Source: an uncultured Draconibacterium sp.
GTDB lineage: Bacteria; Bacteroidota; Bacteroidia; Bacteroidales; Prolixibacteraceae
Assembly: GCA_947492175.1 (NCBI GenBank)
Contig: CANLMQ010000001.1
Coordinates: forward strand, 248,001 to 312,000
Length of the DNA: 64,000 bases
Direction: 5' to 3'
Shown: positions 1 through 9,687 of the stretch, in pieces
Numbering within the stretch: position 1 is the stretch's first letter
Layout: each line of letters starts with the position of its first letter
Position numbers and translations under genes: made by a program
The notes under the pieces: generated by a model
What the model saw: only the letters and a program-made list of their open reading frames with translations
Databases searched by the model: none
Told to the model about the DNA's origin: nothing

Positions 1-1292
1 TTGCAAACCTGGCAAAAGCAAAGGCCGACGAAGAAGCCATAAAAGTTTTTGCAGAAAATTTAAAGCAACTTTTACTTGCTCCGCCATTGGGACAAAAAAG
101 AACACTTGCTATCGATCCCGGCTATCGCTCGGGGTGTAAAGTTGTGTGTTTGGATGAACAGGGCAACTTGCTTCACAACGAAAATATTTACCCGCATAAA
201 CCGCAGGAAGAACGAAAAATGGCCGCTAAAAAAATTACATCGATGGTGGAGATGTACCAGATTGAGGCCATTGCAATTGGAAACGGTACTGCCAGTCGCG
301 AAACCGAGCATTTTATTAAAAAACTTCGTTTCGACCGGGAACTACGCATTTACGTGGTAAGCGAAGATGGAGCATCGGTGTATTCTGCGTCATCGGTAGC
401 ACGCCAGGAGTTTCCGCAATACGATGTAACTGTTCGGGGGGCCGTATCAATTGGCCGGCGCTTAATGGACCCACTGGCCGAGCTCGTAAAAATTGATCCG
501 AAAAGTATTGGCGTGGGACAATACCAACACGATGTAGATCAGAAAAATTTAAAAAACAGTCTGGACTCGGTGGTTGAATTGAGTGTAAACTCTGTTGGAG
601 TTAACCTGAACACTGCCAGCAAACACTTGCTTACCTATATCTCAGGACTTGGTCCGCAACTGGCTGAAAACATTACCACTTTCAGAAAGGAGAATGGACT
701 GTTTGAATCGCGTGAAGCCTTAAAAAAAGTGCCTCGAATGGGTCCCAAAGCCTTTGAGCAGGCAGCCGGATTCCTTCGAATTCCGGATGCAAAAAATCCT
801 TTGGATAATTCGGGTGTTCACCCTGAATCGTACAAAATTGTAAAACAAATTGCCAAAGATTTGAAGTGTGAAATCAGTGATTTGGTGAGAAACGAAGGTC
901 TGGTTGCCAAAATCGATCTTCAGAAATATGTTACTGCTGAAGTTGGTTTACCAACCCTAACCGACATTAAAAATGAACTTTTAAAACCCGGGCGCGATCC
1001 CCGAAAACCCATAAAAGTTTTCGAATTCGCCGATGGAATTTTTTCCATAAACGATCTGGAGGTTGGAATGTTGCTCCCGGGAATTGTAAACAATATTACC
1101 AAGTTTGGAGCATTTGTAGATGTGGGAATAAAAGAATCGGGATTAATACATGTGTCTGAAATGGCAGATCGTTTTATTTCCGATCCGAATGAAATTGTAA
1201 AACTACACGAACACATCAAAGTCAGGATTAAAGAAGTTGATATCCCCCGCAAAAGAATTCAGCTTTCGCTTAAAGTAATTTCTCAGGAATAA
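1..1292 (+). CDS. tex: Tex-family RNA-binding transcription accessory protein, 3' part
   Basis: The frame is open from the left edge (codons begin at base 3), so this is the C-terminal 429 residues of a protein that is usually about 700-780 aa. The TTG near base 87 is internal, not a start. In order one sees the YqgF/RNase H-like domain beginning with LAIDPGYRSGCKV, a helix-hairpin-helix region with the runs GLGPQLAENI and VPRMGPKAFEQAAGF, and a C-terminal S1 RNA-binding domain (GMLLPGIVNNITKFGAFVDV). Tex proteins bind nucleic acid and transcription complexes in the cytoplasm. Only the missing N-terminus prevents a full check. The next gene starts 9 bases downstream in the same direction, so the two are probably co-transcribed. 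Confidence 0.95.
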   Translation, partial: ANLAKAKADEEAIKVFAENLKQLLLAPPLGQKRTLAIDPGYRSGCKVVCLDEQGNLLHNENIYPHKPQEERKMAAKKITSMVEMYQIEAIAIGNGTASRETEHFIKKLRFDRELRIYVVSEDGASVYSASSVARQEFPQYDVTVRGAVSIGRRLMDPLAELVKIDPKSIGVGQYQHDVDQKNLKNSLDSVVELSVNSVGVNLNTASKHLLTYISGLGPQLAENITTFRKENGLFESREALKKVPRMGPKAFEQAAGFLRIPDAKNPLDNSGVHPESYKIVKQIAKDLKCEISDLVRNEGLVAKIDLQKYVTAEVGLPTLTDIKNELLKPGRDPRKPIKVFEFADGIFSINDLEVGMLLPGIVNNITKFGAFVDVGIKESGLIHVSEMADRFISDPNEIVKLHEHIKVRIKEVDIPRKRIQLSLKVISQE

Positions 1293-1301
1293 GAACCGGC
1301 T

Positions 1302-1730
1302 ATGTATTTAATAAGTTCATGTCTTACAGGTGTTAATTGTCGTTACAATGGCACAAGCAATACTCTCGAGAAGTTAAACAAGCTGATTAAAGAAGGCAAA
1401 GCAATTGCATTATGTCCTGAAATACTGGCAAACCTTAAAATTCCAAGAGAATCATGTGAGATAGTACTAAAAGACGGGCAAAAACATGTGATCGGGAAAT
1501 CAAAAAAAGATTATACGCAAGCATTCCTGTCAGGAGCTCAAAAAACATTAGAAATATGTCAGGTGGCGGGAATTAAAAAGGCTGTTTTACAATCCAGAAG
1601 CCCCTCGTGTGGCTATGGAAAGATATACGATGGCACATTTGGTAACAAACTCATTAACGGGAACGGAATAACAGCAGAGTTGTTAGAGTCGAACGGAATA
1701 ACAATAACAACAGAAGAAGACTGGAAGTAA
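1302..1730 (+). CDS. DUF523 family protein
   Basis: A 142-residue protein that opens with MYLISSCLTGVNCRYNG, the signature of DUF523 (YbbK-like) proteins. Conserved cysteines are visible in SSCLTG, VNCRY, ALCPE and SPSCGYG, a layout that suggests metal or cluster binding, but the biochemical role of the family is not established. The length is that of a stand-alone DUF523 domain without the DUF1722 extension seen in some relatives. It follows tex by 9 bases and probably shares its transcript. Family assignment is firm; function is unknown. Confidence 0.88.
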   Translation: MYLISSCLTGVNCRYNGTSNTLEKLNKLIKEGKAIALCPEILANLKIPRESCEIVLKDGQKHVIGKSKKDYTQAFLSGAQKTLEICQVAGIKKAVLQSRSPSCGYGKIYDGTFGNKLINGNGITAELLESNGITITTEEDWK

Positions 1731-1825
1731 TCTGATTCCCACAAAGAGTTGTGGCTTAACATGAAGTTATCGGGTTGCAGGTTTTCCAGTATAAAAGCCT
1801 GCAACCTGTAACTTAAACCAAGCCA

Positions 1826-2077
1826 CTACTCCTCATCCTCTTCGGCAAGCTTTTCTTCGTTCTCAAATTCCTTTTCAAGAAATTCTTCGGCTGCTTCAAT
1901 CATTTCGCCAATCAATTCTTCGTCGCCTGGTTCACCGTCAATCCAGTGTATTACCTGGTTGCTCCAGAAATCTTCAATATCTGCTTCTACAATAAATCGT
2001 GGGTTTTCGGTATGAACCACAAAAATAGTATCCGGTGTTTCAAGCGAGTTATCTGCAAGCAAAAATTTTGGTAACAT
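1826..2077 (-). CDS. Small acidic protein of unknown function
   Basis: An 83-residue soluble protein with a strongly acidic C-terminal half (repeated E/D runs ending AEEDEE) and no signal peptide or membrane segment. The N-terminal part contains alternating hydrophobic residues (TIFVVHTENPRFIVEADIED) consistent with a short beta-sheet. I recognise no named domain. It is convergent with the DUF523 gene and stands alone. Codon use matches the surroundings and the ATG at 2077 is the only reasonable start. It resembles the short conserved hypothetical proteins of Bacteroidales, but that is an impression, not a match. Confidence 0.65.
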   Translation of the reverse strand: MLPKFLLADNSLETPDTIFVVHTENPRFIVEADIEDFWSNQVIHWIDGEPGDEELIGEMIEAAEEFLEKEFENEEKLAEEDEE

Positions 2078-2401
2078 ATGTCTTCGTTTTTTAATTTCTA
2101 CTGCGAATGTACAACTTTATACAATCCTTGTCTACACTTGGCAATTAAAAGTAATAAACAACTAGTTTTTTCATATCATTCTGTAACCCTATTAATCTTG
2201 TTTTTCAGGAATCTGATCTACTCCTGCTGAATTTCATTTAGAAACTTACCTCTCAAAACTTGAGATTTAATAGTCTGTTAGGCACAACAGACAGACTTGT
2301 GCCACGATATAACAATAAATTGAAAATAAAAAACCTCATTTTTTAACATATTGAAATTGATTGTTATTTTTAGCGGAATTTCTGAAATAAACCAATACAT
2401 A
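2078..2401. other. Intergenic region, no gene seen
   Basis: This AT-rich stretch separates the divergent acidic-protein gene and the symporter gene. It must hold both promoters, but I could not place a convincing TTG-N19-TAnnTTTG pair. A TTG start at 2351 would extend the symporter by 17 residues into this region. Confidence 0.5.
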
Positions 2402-4081
2402 ATGAACAAAATCAACGACATTCTCTCTCTAATTGATGGCTACATTGGCGGATCGCAATGGTTCGTCTTTTTATTGTTAGGAACAGGTATATTTTTTACC
2501 ATTTACCTTAAATTTCCGCAATTCCGATATTTAAAACACTCGTTTCGTATAGTTCGCGGAAAATTTGACAAGGAGGGAGATAAAGGCGACACCTCCCATT
2601 TTCAGGCATTAACAACAGCTCTTTCGGGAACAGTGGGAACCGGAAACATTGCAGGAGTAGCACTGGCCATACATTTAGGTGGCCCGGCAGCACTTTTCTG
2701 GATGTTGGTAACAGCTGCCCTGGGTATGACTACCAAATTTGTTGAAGTAACTCTTTCGCACAAATACCGTGAAACTGCAGCCGACGGAACCATTGCCGGT
2801 GGCCCCATGTACTATATGAAAAACCGTTTAAACATGAAATGGCTGGCAGCTATTTTTGCCGTTGCCACTGTTCTTTCATCGTTCGGAACAGGTAATTTAC
2901 CACAGATTAACAGCATCTCGAATTCACTTTTCCAAACCTTCGGAATTAACCACATGGTAACCGGCGGCATTCTTGCTGTTCTTCTGGGGCTTGTAATTAT
3001 TGGTGGAATTAAACGAATTGCAAAAGTTACCTCAACACTGGTTCCCTTAATGGCCGGCATCTATTTTATTGGTGCAATGGCTGTAATTCTTTTTAATTAT
3101 GAAAACATTATCCCTTCCGTAACAGCTATTATCGGACAAGTATTTACAGGTTCGGCTGCCATTGGCGGATTTTTAGGTGGAAGTATCGCTTTCGCCTTTA
3201 ACCGCGGAGTGAACCGCGGACTATTTTCAAACGAAGCAGGCCAGGGATCTGCACCTATTGCTCACGCTGCAGCACGCGCTCACGAGCCGGTTTCTGAGGG
3301 ATTGGTTGCCCTTTTAGAACCTTTTATCGATACCATAATCATCTGTACCTTAACCGGTCTGGTTCTGCTCTCATCTGGCGTTTGGACCGAAAAACTTGAC
3401 AACCAGTTTCAGGAAGCCGACCTGATAGTTTTAGCCGATACTTATTCTGATAAAAACGAAACCGACAAAAAAACACTGTATAACTTTTTAGCCGGAAAAA
3501 GCGAGTTAGAACAATTTTCCGGTAGCCTTTCTGTTGTCGATGGGATTATCCAAAATCAACCTACTGTAATTCACGCCCGCTCCGTTGCCGAAGAAATTAA
3601 AGTGTGGGTAAATAAAGAAACTTATAATGGCGAACTTGAATTTGACAACGGAAAACTCATCAATACAAATAATGTAACACTTACGGGAAAATCGTTGATG
3701 CACAGTGCTCCGTTAACCACCATTGCTTTTACACGCAGCTGGTTTGGCGAATACGGGAAATATATTGTTTCCATCGGACTACTTTTGTTCGCCTTTTCTA
3801 CAGCCATTAGCTGGTCGTATTACGGCGATCGCGCCATTACTTATTTATTCGGAGTTAAAGGCATTGTATGGTTCCGCCTGGTTTATGTCGTTGGCTTTTT
3901 CTTTGCTTCATTTGCCGATACAACCATTGTTTGGACACTCTCCGGAATAACAATTGCCTTAATGACCATTCCAAACTTATTTGGAATCCTGTCACTTTCA
4001 AAAGAAATGAAAAGCGAAGTAAAACTTTTCTGGGAAGAATACGCTAAAAGATTCCCGGATGAGAAGGTACCAAAAGGATAA
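2402..4081 (+). CDS. Alanine/glycine:cation symporter (AGCS family)
   Basis: An inner-membrane sodium-coupled amino-acid carrier. The frame opens at a TTG at 2351, but the ATG at 2402 gives MNKINDILSLIDGYIGG, a normal N-terminus for this family, so I chose it (559 aa). AGCS signatures are clear: GTVGTGNIAGVALAIHLGGP after the second helix and the run FNRGVNRGLFSNEAGQGSAPIAHAAA in the middle. About 10-11 hydrophobic helices are visible. Between roughly residues 340 and 435 there is an extra hydrophilic insert not found in the classical short members such as DagA, which explains the length above the usual 450-480 aa. The gene stands alone, followed by an inverted repeat. Confidence 0.93.
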   Translation: MNKINDILSLIDGYIGGSQWFVFLLLGTGIFFTIYLKFPQFRYLKHSFRIVRGKFDKEGDKGDTSHFQALTTALSGTVGTGNIAGVALAIHLGGPAALFWMLVTAALGMTTKFVEVTLSHKYRETAADGTIAGGPMYYMKNRLNMKWLAAIFAVATVLSSFGTGNLPQINSISNSLFQTFGINHMVTGGILAVLLGLVIIGGIKRIAKVTSTLVPLMAGIYFIGAMAVILFNYENIIPSVTAIIGQVFTGSAAIGGFLGGSIAFAFNRGVNRGLFSNEAGQGSAPIAHAAARAHEPVSEGLVALLEPFIDTIIICTLTGLVLLSSGVWTEKLDNQFQEADLIVLADTYSDKNETDKKTLYNFLAGKSELEQFSGSLSVVDGIIQNQPTVIHARSVAEEIKVWVNKETYNGELEFDNGKLINTNNVTLTGKSLMHSAPLTTIAFTRSWFGEYGKYIVSIGLLLFAFSTAISWSYYGDRAITYLFGVKGIVWFRLVYVVGFFFASFADTTIVWTLSGITIALMTIPNLFGILSLSKEMKSEVKLFWEEYAKRFPDEKVPKG

Positions 4082-4089
4082 ATCAGAGT

Positions 4090-4136
4090 CAGGGTTTAAA
4101 GTTCAAGGTAAATTTCATTTTAAACTTTAAACCCTG
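4090..4136. repeat. Perfect 14-bp inverted repeat between symporter and mutS2
   Basis: Bases 4090-4103 are perfectly complementary to 4123-4136, leaving a 19-base loop. No T-run follows on the plus strand, so it is a poor intrinsic terminator. The flanking text keeps reusing the word TTTAAAGTTCA/TTTAAACTCC, and a similar series (AACTTTGAACTCTGAACACTG) occurs at about 55678, which suggests a dispersed intergenic repeat. Confidence 0.6.
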
Positions 4137-4161
4137 AACTTTAAACTCCAAACATCTTTAC

Positions 4162-4169
4162 TATTTTTG
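4162..4169 (+). promoter_or_regulatory. Putative -7 element (TATTTTTG) for mutS2
   Basis: Matches the Bacteroidota -7 consensus TAnnTTTG and lies 20 bases before the mutS2 ATG. No TTG is found at the proper distance upstream, so only the -7 half is supported. Confidence 0.4.
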
Positions 4170-4189
4170 CAGTCAACTTAAAATTCGAC

Positions 4190-6682
4190 ATGCAAAACAT
4201 CTATCCAAATAATTTTGAAGCAAAAATAGGTTTCGACCGTATTCGCGAAATGCTGAACAACAAATGTATCAGCACCATGGGAAACGAATGGGTCTCTGAA
4301 ATGCATTTTCAAACTTCACACGAAACACTTTCAGCCCAATTGGGCGAGGTAGAAGAGTTTTGCATTATTTTAAGAGAATTCGACAGTTTCCCGGCCAGTC
4401 ATTTTTATGATCTGCGCCAGGCACTTCAAAAAATTAAAATTGAAGGGCGTTTTCTGGAGCCTGCAGAACTGTTTGATTTAAAACGTTCGCTGGAGTCGAT
4501 TCGTGCAATTGTTAACTTTTTCAACAAACAAGAGGAAGAACTTTTTCCGATATTAAAAGCTAAAACAAGCAACATCCAGGTATTCCCATACATTTACGAT
4601 CGTATTGACACCATCATCAATAAACTTGGGAAAATTCGCGATAATGCATCGCCCGAGCTGGCACAAATAAGGAAAAGTATTTTTTCCATGCAGTCGAACA
4701 TGTCGAAGCGTCTGCATGCCATATTAAAACAAGCGCAAAAAGATGGTTTGATTGAAGAAGATGCTTCTGTTTCCATTCGCGACGGCCGTGCAGTTATACC
4801 AATCGCAGCAGGCCATAAGCGCAAAATAAAAGGAATCGTTTACGACGAATCGTCAACAGGAAAAACCTCTTACATCGAACCCAACGAGATCGTTGAGATG
4901 AACAATGAGATCAGGGAACTGGAATACGCCGAACGCCGTGAGATTATAAAAATACTAACCGATTTTTCGAACGATATTCGTCCGTACCTGGAAGATCTTT
5001 ATTATTCCTATGACTTTTTGGGCGAGATTGATTTTATTCGGGCAAAAGCAATGCTGGCCGTTGAATTTGATGCAATAAAACCCGATTTCCGGGATGAGGC
5101 TATTATTGAATGGTATCATGCCATTCATCCGCTGCTTTTAAAAACGCTGCAAAAAGAAAAACGCAAAATCGTTCCGCTCGACATTAAACTTACCGACGAA
5201 AAACATATTCTGCTGATTTCGGGCCCCAATGCAGGTGGGAAATCTGTATGCCTGAAAACCACAGGATTGTTGCAATATATGCTACAGTGCGGACTATTAA
5301 TCCCAATAAGCGAGGGCAGTAAAACCGGTATCTTTCACCAGCTTTTTATCGATATCGGAGATGAGCAATCGATGGAAAACGACTTAAGTACCTATAGTTC
5401 TCACTTAATGAATATGAAACATTTTGTACGCAACTGTAACGAAAAAACACTGGTACTTATCGATGAGTTTGGAACAGGAACTGAACCCATGCTGGGAGGC
5501 GCCATTGCCGAATCGATTCTCGATAAGCTAAACCAGTTGGGTACATTTGGCGTAATTACTACCCATTACACTAACCTTAAACATTTTGCCTCTTCTGCCG
5601 AAGGAATTATTAACGGTGCCATGTTGTACGATGCCCAAAACATGAATCCGCTTTTTAAACTTGACATTGGCAAGCCGGGCAGTTCGTTTGCTTTTGAAAT
5701 TGCCCGCAAAATTGGACTACCCGAAGACATTCTTGATAAAGCCACCGAAAAAGTAGGAAAAGACCACATTGATTTCGATCGAAATTTAAGACAAATTAAC
5801 CGGGACAAACGTTACTGGGAAACCAAACGGATGAAAATACGCAAGGTTGAGAAAATTCTTGATGATACGGCTGAAAACTATGAATCTGAATTACAGGAAA
5901 TTCAGAAGCAACGCAAAGAAATCCTGAAAAAAGCAAAAGAAGAAGCCGATGCTTTATTAAAAGGAGTAAATAAGCGTATTGAAAATACTATTCACGAAAT
6001 AAAAAAAGCACAAGCCGATAAAGAAAAAACAAAAAAGGCACGTGAAAATCTGGTTGACCTGAAAAAAGAAGTTGATAGAAAAGTTACTTCCGACGATGGT
6101 CAGATTGCCAAAAAAATGGATAAACTACGCAAACGCGAAGAAAATCGTAATAAACGCCGCCCTGAAGAATTTAAAAAGTCCATTCCAAAAGAGAAACTGG
6201 AAGAAAGAATTGAACTAAAACCCGGCGACAAGGTTCGGATTAAAGGCCAGGATACCATTGGCGATCTAATCGAAATAAATGCAAAAAATGCAGTTGTGGC
6301 ATTTGGCCAGCTTATGACAACAATGCCGCGCAAAAACATCGAACGGTTAAGTAATAACGAAGCAAAAAAACTCGACAAAAAACGTTATACAAAATCAACA
6401 ACGATGAGCGATAGTTTTGCCCAGAAACGATTGACCTTTAAACCTGAAATTGATATTCGCGGGCAACGCGCCGATGAAGCCATCTCGAAAATTACAGAAT
6501 TCATCGACGAGGCCATTATGTTTGAAGCAGGCCAACTGCGGATACTTCACGGTAAAGGGAATGGAATTTTACGGCAAATAATTCGTGATTACCTGCGCTC
6601 GGAGCCCATGGTTCGCAGTTACAAGGACGAGCATGTTGACTTTGGCGGAGCGGGGATTACTGTAGTGAACCTTGCTTTATAA
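4190..6682 (+). CDS. mutS2: Endonuclease MutS2
   Basis: An 830-residue cytoplasmic ATPase of the MutS2 family, which in different bacteria limits recombination or splits collided ribosomes. The N-terminal half is the MutS2 lever/clamp region; the ATPase has Walker A SGPNAGGKS at about residue 344 and Walker B LVLIDEFGTG at about 425. A long coiled coil rich in K/E/R spans about 545-650, followed by a KOW-like stretch (KPGDKVRIKGQDTIGDL) and a C-terminal Smr nuclease domain at about 753-830 with IDIRGQRADEA and LRILHGKGNGILRQII. All expected domains are intact. ATG at 4190 gives a normal N-terminus and a -7 element lies just upstream. Monocistronic. Confidence 0.96.
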   Translation: MQNIYPNNFEAKIGFDRIREMLNNKCISTMGNEWVSEMHFQTSHETLSAQLGEVEEFCIILREFDSFPASHFYDLRQALQKIKIEGRFLEPAELFDLKRSLESIRAIVNFFNKQEEELFPILKAKTSNIQVFPYIYDRIDTIINKLGKIRDNASPELAQIRKSIFSMQSNMSKRLHAILKQAQKDGLIEEDASVSIRDGRAVIPIAAGHKRKIKGIVYDESSTGKTSYIEPNEIVEMNNEIRELEYAERREIIKILTDFSNDIRPYLEDLYYSYDFLGEIDFIRAKAMLAVEFDAIKPDFRDEAIIEWYHAIHPLLLKTLQKEKRKIVPLDIKLTDEKHILLISGPNAGGKSVCLKTTGLLQYMLQCGLLIPISEGSKTGIFHQLFIDIGDEQSMENDLSTYSSHLMNMKHFVRNCNEKTLVLIDEFGTGTEPMLGGAIAESILDKLNQLGTFGVITTHYTNLKHFASSAEGIINGAMLYDAQNMNPLFKLDIGKPGSSFAFEIARKIGLPEDILDKATEKVGKDHIDFDRNLRQINRDKRYWETKRMKIRKVEKILDDTAENYESELQEIQKQRKEILKKAKEEADALLKGVNKRIENTIHEIKKAQADKEKTKKARENLVDLKKEVDRKVTSDDGQIAKKMDKLRKREENRNKRRPEEFKKSIPKEKLEERIELKPGDKVRIKGQDTIGDLIEINAKNAVVAFGQLMTTMPRKNIERLSNNEAKKLDKKRYTKSTTMSDSFAQKRLTFKPEIDIRGQRADEAISKITEFIDEAIMFEAGQLRILHGKGNGILRQIIRDYLRSEPMVRSYKDEHVDFGGAGITVVNLAL

Positions 6683-6864
6683 AATCTTTTTATCCGAATT
6701 TTCACATACTATTTTCAAAGAAAGCCTGTTGATATTCACTTCCATGTTTCGTATGTCAGGAATCCTACATTCGAAATAAAAATCCCAACTCTGCCTCAAG
6801 CTTTTTACCAGAGCGAACAAAGGAAAAACGACAAATTAATTATCTTGCAAAAAATCCTATTACC

Positions 6865-8727
6865 ATGAAGCAAGTTATCGTCCTGTTTATCCTAATTATT
6901 CCCCTCATTTTTAATCAATTAACCGCAAAAGAAGCTAATGATACTACTTACATATTTTTAAAAGACTACGGACTTTATAAAACAAAAAAAAACAATTGTG
7001 TTAAATACACCAATAAGGCTCTGGAAGACCTAAAAGGCGACAAACCAACCGTATTGGTATTTACGCGCGGCATTTATCATTTTTATCCCGATGACTGTAA
7101 AACCCGCAACTATTTCGAGTCGAATACGACAGATATAAATCCTAAAATATGTGCTTTTCTTTTCGAAAAGAAAAAAAATCTGGTTATAGACGGACGAGGC
7201 AGCACCTTAATTTTCCATGGACAAATGCAACCCTTTACATTTGATAACTGTACGAACATTACACTAAAGAATATAAATATCGACTGGGAAACTCCATTGA
7301 TTGCACAGGGTGAAGTTTTAAAAGTAACAGAAGAATATATTGATCTTGGAATAAACCACAAGGAATTTCCACACCGTATTGAAGACAGCAAACTGTATTT
7401 TGATGTTTATGGTTACAAGAAAAACAGGTGGCGCGGCACAATGGAATTTAACAGAGAAGGTCGTTATGTAGAACCACAAACAGGCGACTGGGGTTGTCTG
7501 GGAAAAAACTGGGACAATTATATTGCCGAAACAACAATGCCCGGAGTGGTTCGTTTACATAACAAATTTACAAGAAAGCCAGCCCTTGGAAACTACCTTG
7601 TTTTACGCCATGCCGAGCGTGTTCACTCCGGAGTTTTCATTTTTGAATCAAAAAATATAACCATTGAAAACCTGAACCTTTACCACGCAACCGGTCTGGG
7701 CATTTTGGCACAATTTAGCGAAAACTTAAGCTTTAATGGCTACCGTGCAATCCCCAACCGGGCCAAAAACCACTACTTTGGTGGAGGCGACGATGGATTA
7801 CAGGTCTCAAACTGCCGCGGACAAATAACTGTTACCAATTGCGAGTTTGAAGGATTAATGGACGATCCTGTCAATGTTCACGGAACAAGTGTGCAAATAC
7901 AGGAGATAATTACCGAAAAGGAAGTAAAATGTAAATTTATGCACCATCAAAGTGTTGGCTTAAACTGGGGACACAAAGGTGATCAAATCAGTTTCGTCGA
8001 AAACGAGCGGATGAATTCATTAGGAACAGCACACATCGTTTCGTATAAACCAACTGACAACGAAAATTTCATACTTTCTTTATCTGAAAATATTCCTACA
8101 AGTGTTGAAGCTGGCGATGCAATTGAGAACCTAACCTGGTCGCCCGATCTTACAGTTAAAAACTCACATTTTAAAAATTGCAGGGCACGCGGCTTGTTGG
8201 TATCAACCCCCGGAAAAGTTGTTATAAATGACAACACTTTCGAATCAAGCGGTAGTGCCATTCTCATTGCAGGCGATGCAAACGGCTGGTTCGAGTCTGG
8301 CGCTGTTTCCGACGTACTTATTAAAAACAACACTTTTACCGATTTATGCAACACCAGCTCTTACCAGTTCTGTGAAGGCATTATTTCTATTTTCCCGATT
8401 ATTCCAACGTTCGACGAAAACACTCCTGCTTTCCATAAAAATATTCGAATTGAAGGCAACCAGTTCAACCCTTTCGACTACCCGGTGCTTTTTGCTCGTT
8501 CGGTGGATGGTATTTACTTTATCAACAACACGGTAACACGAAGTCATGCTTTTGAACCTTACCACAATCGTCAGTACACTTTTACGTTCGAGAATTGTAA
8601 AAATGCAACAATACGCAATAATCAATTTTCAGATGATTTACTGGGAAAAAATATTCTGTTAAAAGAAACCGAACAAAAGAATTTACATACCGATCTAAGA
8701 GAAACATTTCAAATACAAGAGTTCTAA
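6865..8727 (+). CDS. GH110-like exo-alpha-1,3-galactosidase, secreted
   Basis: A 620-residue exported protein with a signal peptide (MKQVIVLFILIIPLIFNQLTA). The body is a right-handed beta-helix with runs such as NLVIDGRGSTLIFHG, NITLKNINIDWETP and NITIENLNLYHATGLG. These closely resemble glycoside hydrolase family 110, which removes terminal alpha-1,3-linked galactose (for example blood-group B or linear B structures). The most conserved acidic cluster is GGGDDGLQ near residue 307 and GLMDDPVNVHG near 331, where the catalytic aspartates of the family are expected. Length fits GH110. Probably periplasmic or surface located, feeding galactose catabolism. No polysaccharide-utilisation transporter pair lies beside it, so it is an isolated enzyme. 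Family assigned by recall of motifs. Confidence 0.82.
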   Translation: MKQVIVLFILIIPLIFNQLTAKEANDTTYIFLKDYGLYKTKKNNCVKYTNKALEDLKGDKPTVLVFTRGIYHFYPDDCKTRNYFESNTTDINPKICAFLFEKKKNLVIDGRGSTLIFHGQMQPFTFDNCTNITLKNINIDWETPLIAQGEVLKVTEEYIDLGINHKEFPHRIEDSKLYFDVYGYKKNRWRGTMEFNREGRYVEPQTGDWGCLGKNWDNYIAETTMPGVVRLHNKFTRKPALGNYLVLRHAERVHSGVFIFESKNITIENLNLYHATGLGILAQFSENLSFNGYRAIPNRAKNHYFGGGDDGLQVSNCRGQITVTNCEFEGLMDDPVNVHGTSVQIQEIITEKEVKCKFMHHQSVGLNWGHKGDQISFVENERMNSLGTAHIVSYKPTDNENFILSLSENIPTSVEAGDAIENLTWSPDLTVKNSHFKNCRARGLLVSTPGKVVINDNTFESSGSAILIAGDANGWFESGAVSDVLIKNNTFTDLCNTSSYQFCEGIISIFPIIPTFDENTPAFHKNIRIEGNQFNPFDYPVLFARSVDGIYFINNTVTRSHAFEPYHNRQYTFTFENCKNATIRNNQFSDDLLGKNILLKETEQKNLHTDLRETFQIQEF

Positions 8728-8992
8728 TAACACCTAAATTCAAACAAACTCTCAATTCCAACCTGTATTTAAATCTTTACAATTTTTATCTCTTTGAAAA
8801 GATTTGATTCGCAGACTAAAACTTTATGAGTTGAAAATTATTCTATAAAAGCTAGCCTGTAATTATCATTAATTTGCAATAATATATGATATAGTAGATT
8901 ACCTTTTAACCTATTTGAGAATATTATAACAGAGGGACGCTATTTTTCGATAGAATAAAAATAATTTTTATGTATTCCAGTTAGTTGTGGAT

Positions 8993-9066
8993 ACCACTTT
9001 TTAAATGACGCTTTTTGAAGTGGTTTTAAAACCAGGAAACCGTTCATTCTATGAGCGGTTTCTTTT
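8993..9066 (+). ncRNA. Candidate small RNA or terminator: three successive hairpins
   Basis: In order: ACCACTT/AAGTGGT (8993-8999 with 9018-9024), the self-complementary TGGTTTTAAAACCA (9021-9034), and a 12-bp hairpin at 9036-9062 with a TCT loop, one G-U pair and a following TTTT. The last is shaped like an intrinsic terminator on the plus strand. It lies 310 bases after the GH110 stop, so it might end a separate short transcript. I found no clear promoter, so the RNA gene is a guess while the hairpins are plain. Confidence 0.35.
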
Positions 9067-9076
9067 AAAAAAAGAA

Positions 9077-9173
9077 AAGGGTAGAACTATATGGACGCTT
9101 TTTGAAGATGATTGATAATTTACAAACCCCTAAACACAAAACCAATCATAAATACAGAAGTCGCTCTACCCTT
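9077..9173. repeat. MITE-like element with 9-bp terminal inverted repeats
   Basis: AAGGGTAGA (9077-9085) is inverted as TCTACCCTT (9165-9173). Nested inside is a second inverted pair, ATGATTG (9108-9114) with CAATCAT (9143-9149), so the element could fold on itself. It carries no ORF. Size and structure fit a miniature inverted-repeat element, but no target duplication could be verified. Confidence 0.4.
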
Positions 9174-9651
9174 ATATACAATCCCTAATTTTTTATCTTT
9201 TGCTTTTAATGCATTTCAATAAACAAGCCAAAAATTTCAACATTTGATTCCCAGCATTTTAACATAAACTTGCTTATTTCAATGTTCTCTCTCTGGGACA
9301 ATTCTCCCATTAATGGCCATGTTTTTTTATGATATACTTAATTTCAAGAATTAACACGAGACATCTTTTTTCAATCCAAAAGACTCCTTGTTATTTATTT
9401 TTCTCTCCTTATCTTAACCTGAATTTTATTCTACTTTTATTATACAATAAATACAATTATTGAAACTGGCTATAAGATCAAAAACATAAAACTTTATTCA
9501 TCCCTTACTAATCAACATAATTTCTATCAATCGATTTTTATCACACCAACCTAAAATCACATATAAAATGAATTATTCATATTGCTTAAACATTAACGTA
9601 TAAGGAGTTACAAGGGAATATTTTAAAAAAGTTATCAACAGCTAATAACAT

Positions 9652-9682
9652 AAAAAAATCCATCAGATTTCTCTGATGGATT
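9652..9682 (-). terminator. Intrinsic terminator after tRNA-Ser
   Basis: An 11-bp hairpin (9657-9667 with 9672-9682, 4-base loop) followed on the minus strand by a run of T. It begins 6 bases past the tRNA 3' end. Confidence 0.8.
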
Positions 9683-9687
9683 TTCTG

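Larger units (their letters stand above)
8728..9687. other. Long gene-free stretch with hairpins
   Basis: About 960 bases without a supportable protein gene. It contains three close hairpins (8993-9062), a 97-bp inverted-repeat element (9077-9173), a 14-nt word GACGCTTTTTGAAG present at both 9007 and 9094, and the tRNA-Ser terminator at the right end. The remainder (9180-9650) is plain AT-rich sequence in which I see nothing. Confidence 0.6.

Noticed and set aside
87..89. TTG as the start of tex
   Set aside because: The frame continues to the left edge with normal Tex sequence (ending LLLAPPLGQKRTLAIDPG), so this is an internal leucine.
4090..4136. Intrinsic terminator
   Set aside because: The stem is AT-rich and no T-run follows; better described as an inverted repeat.
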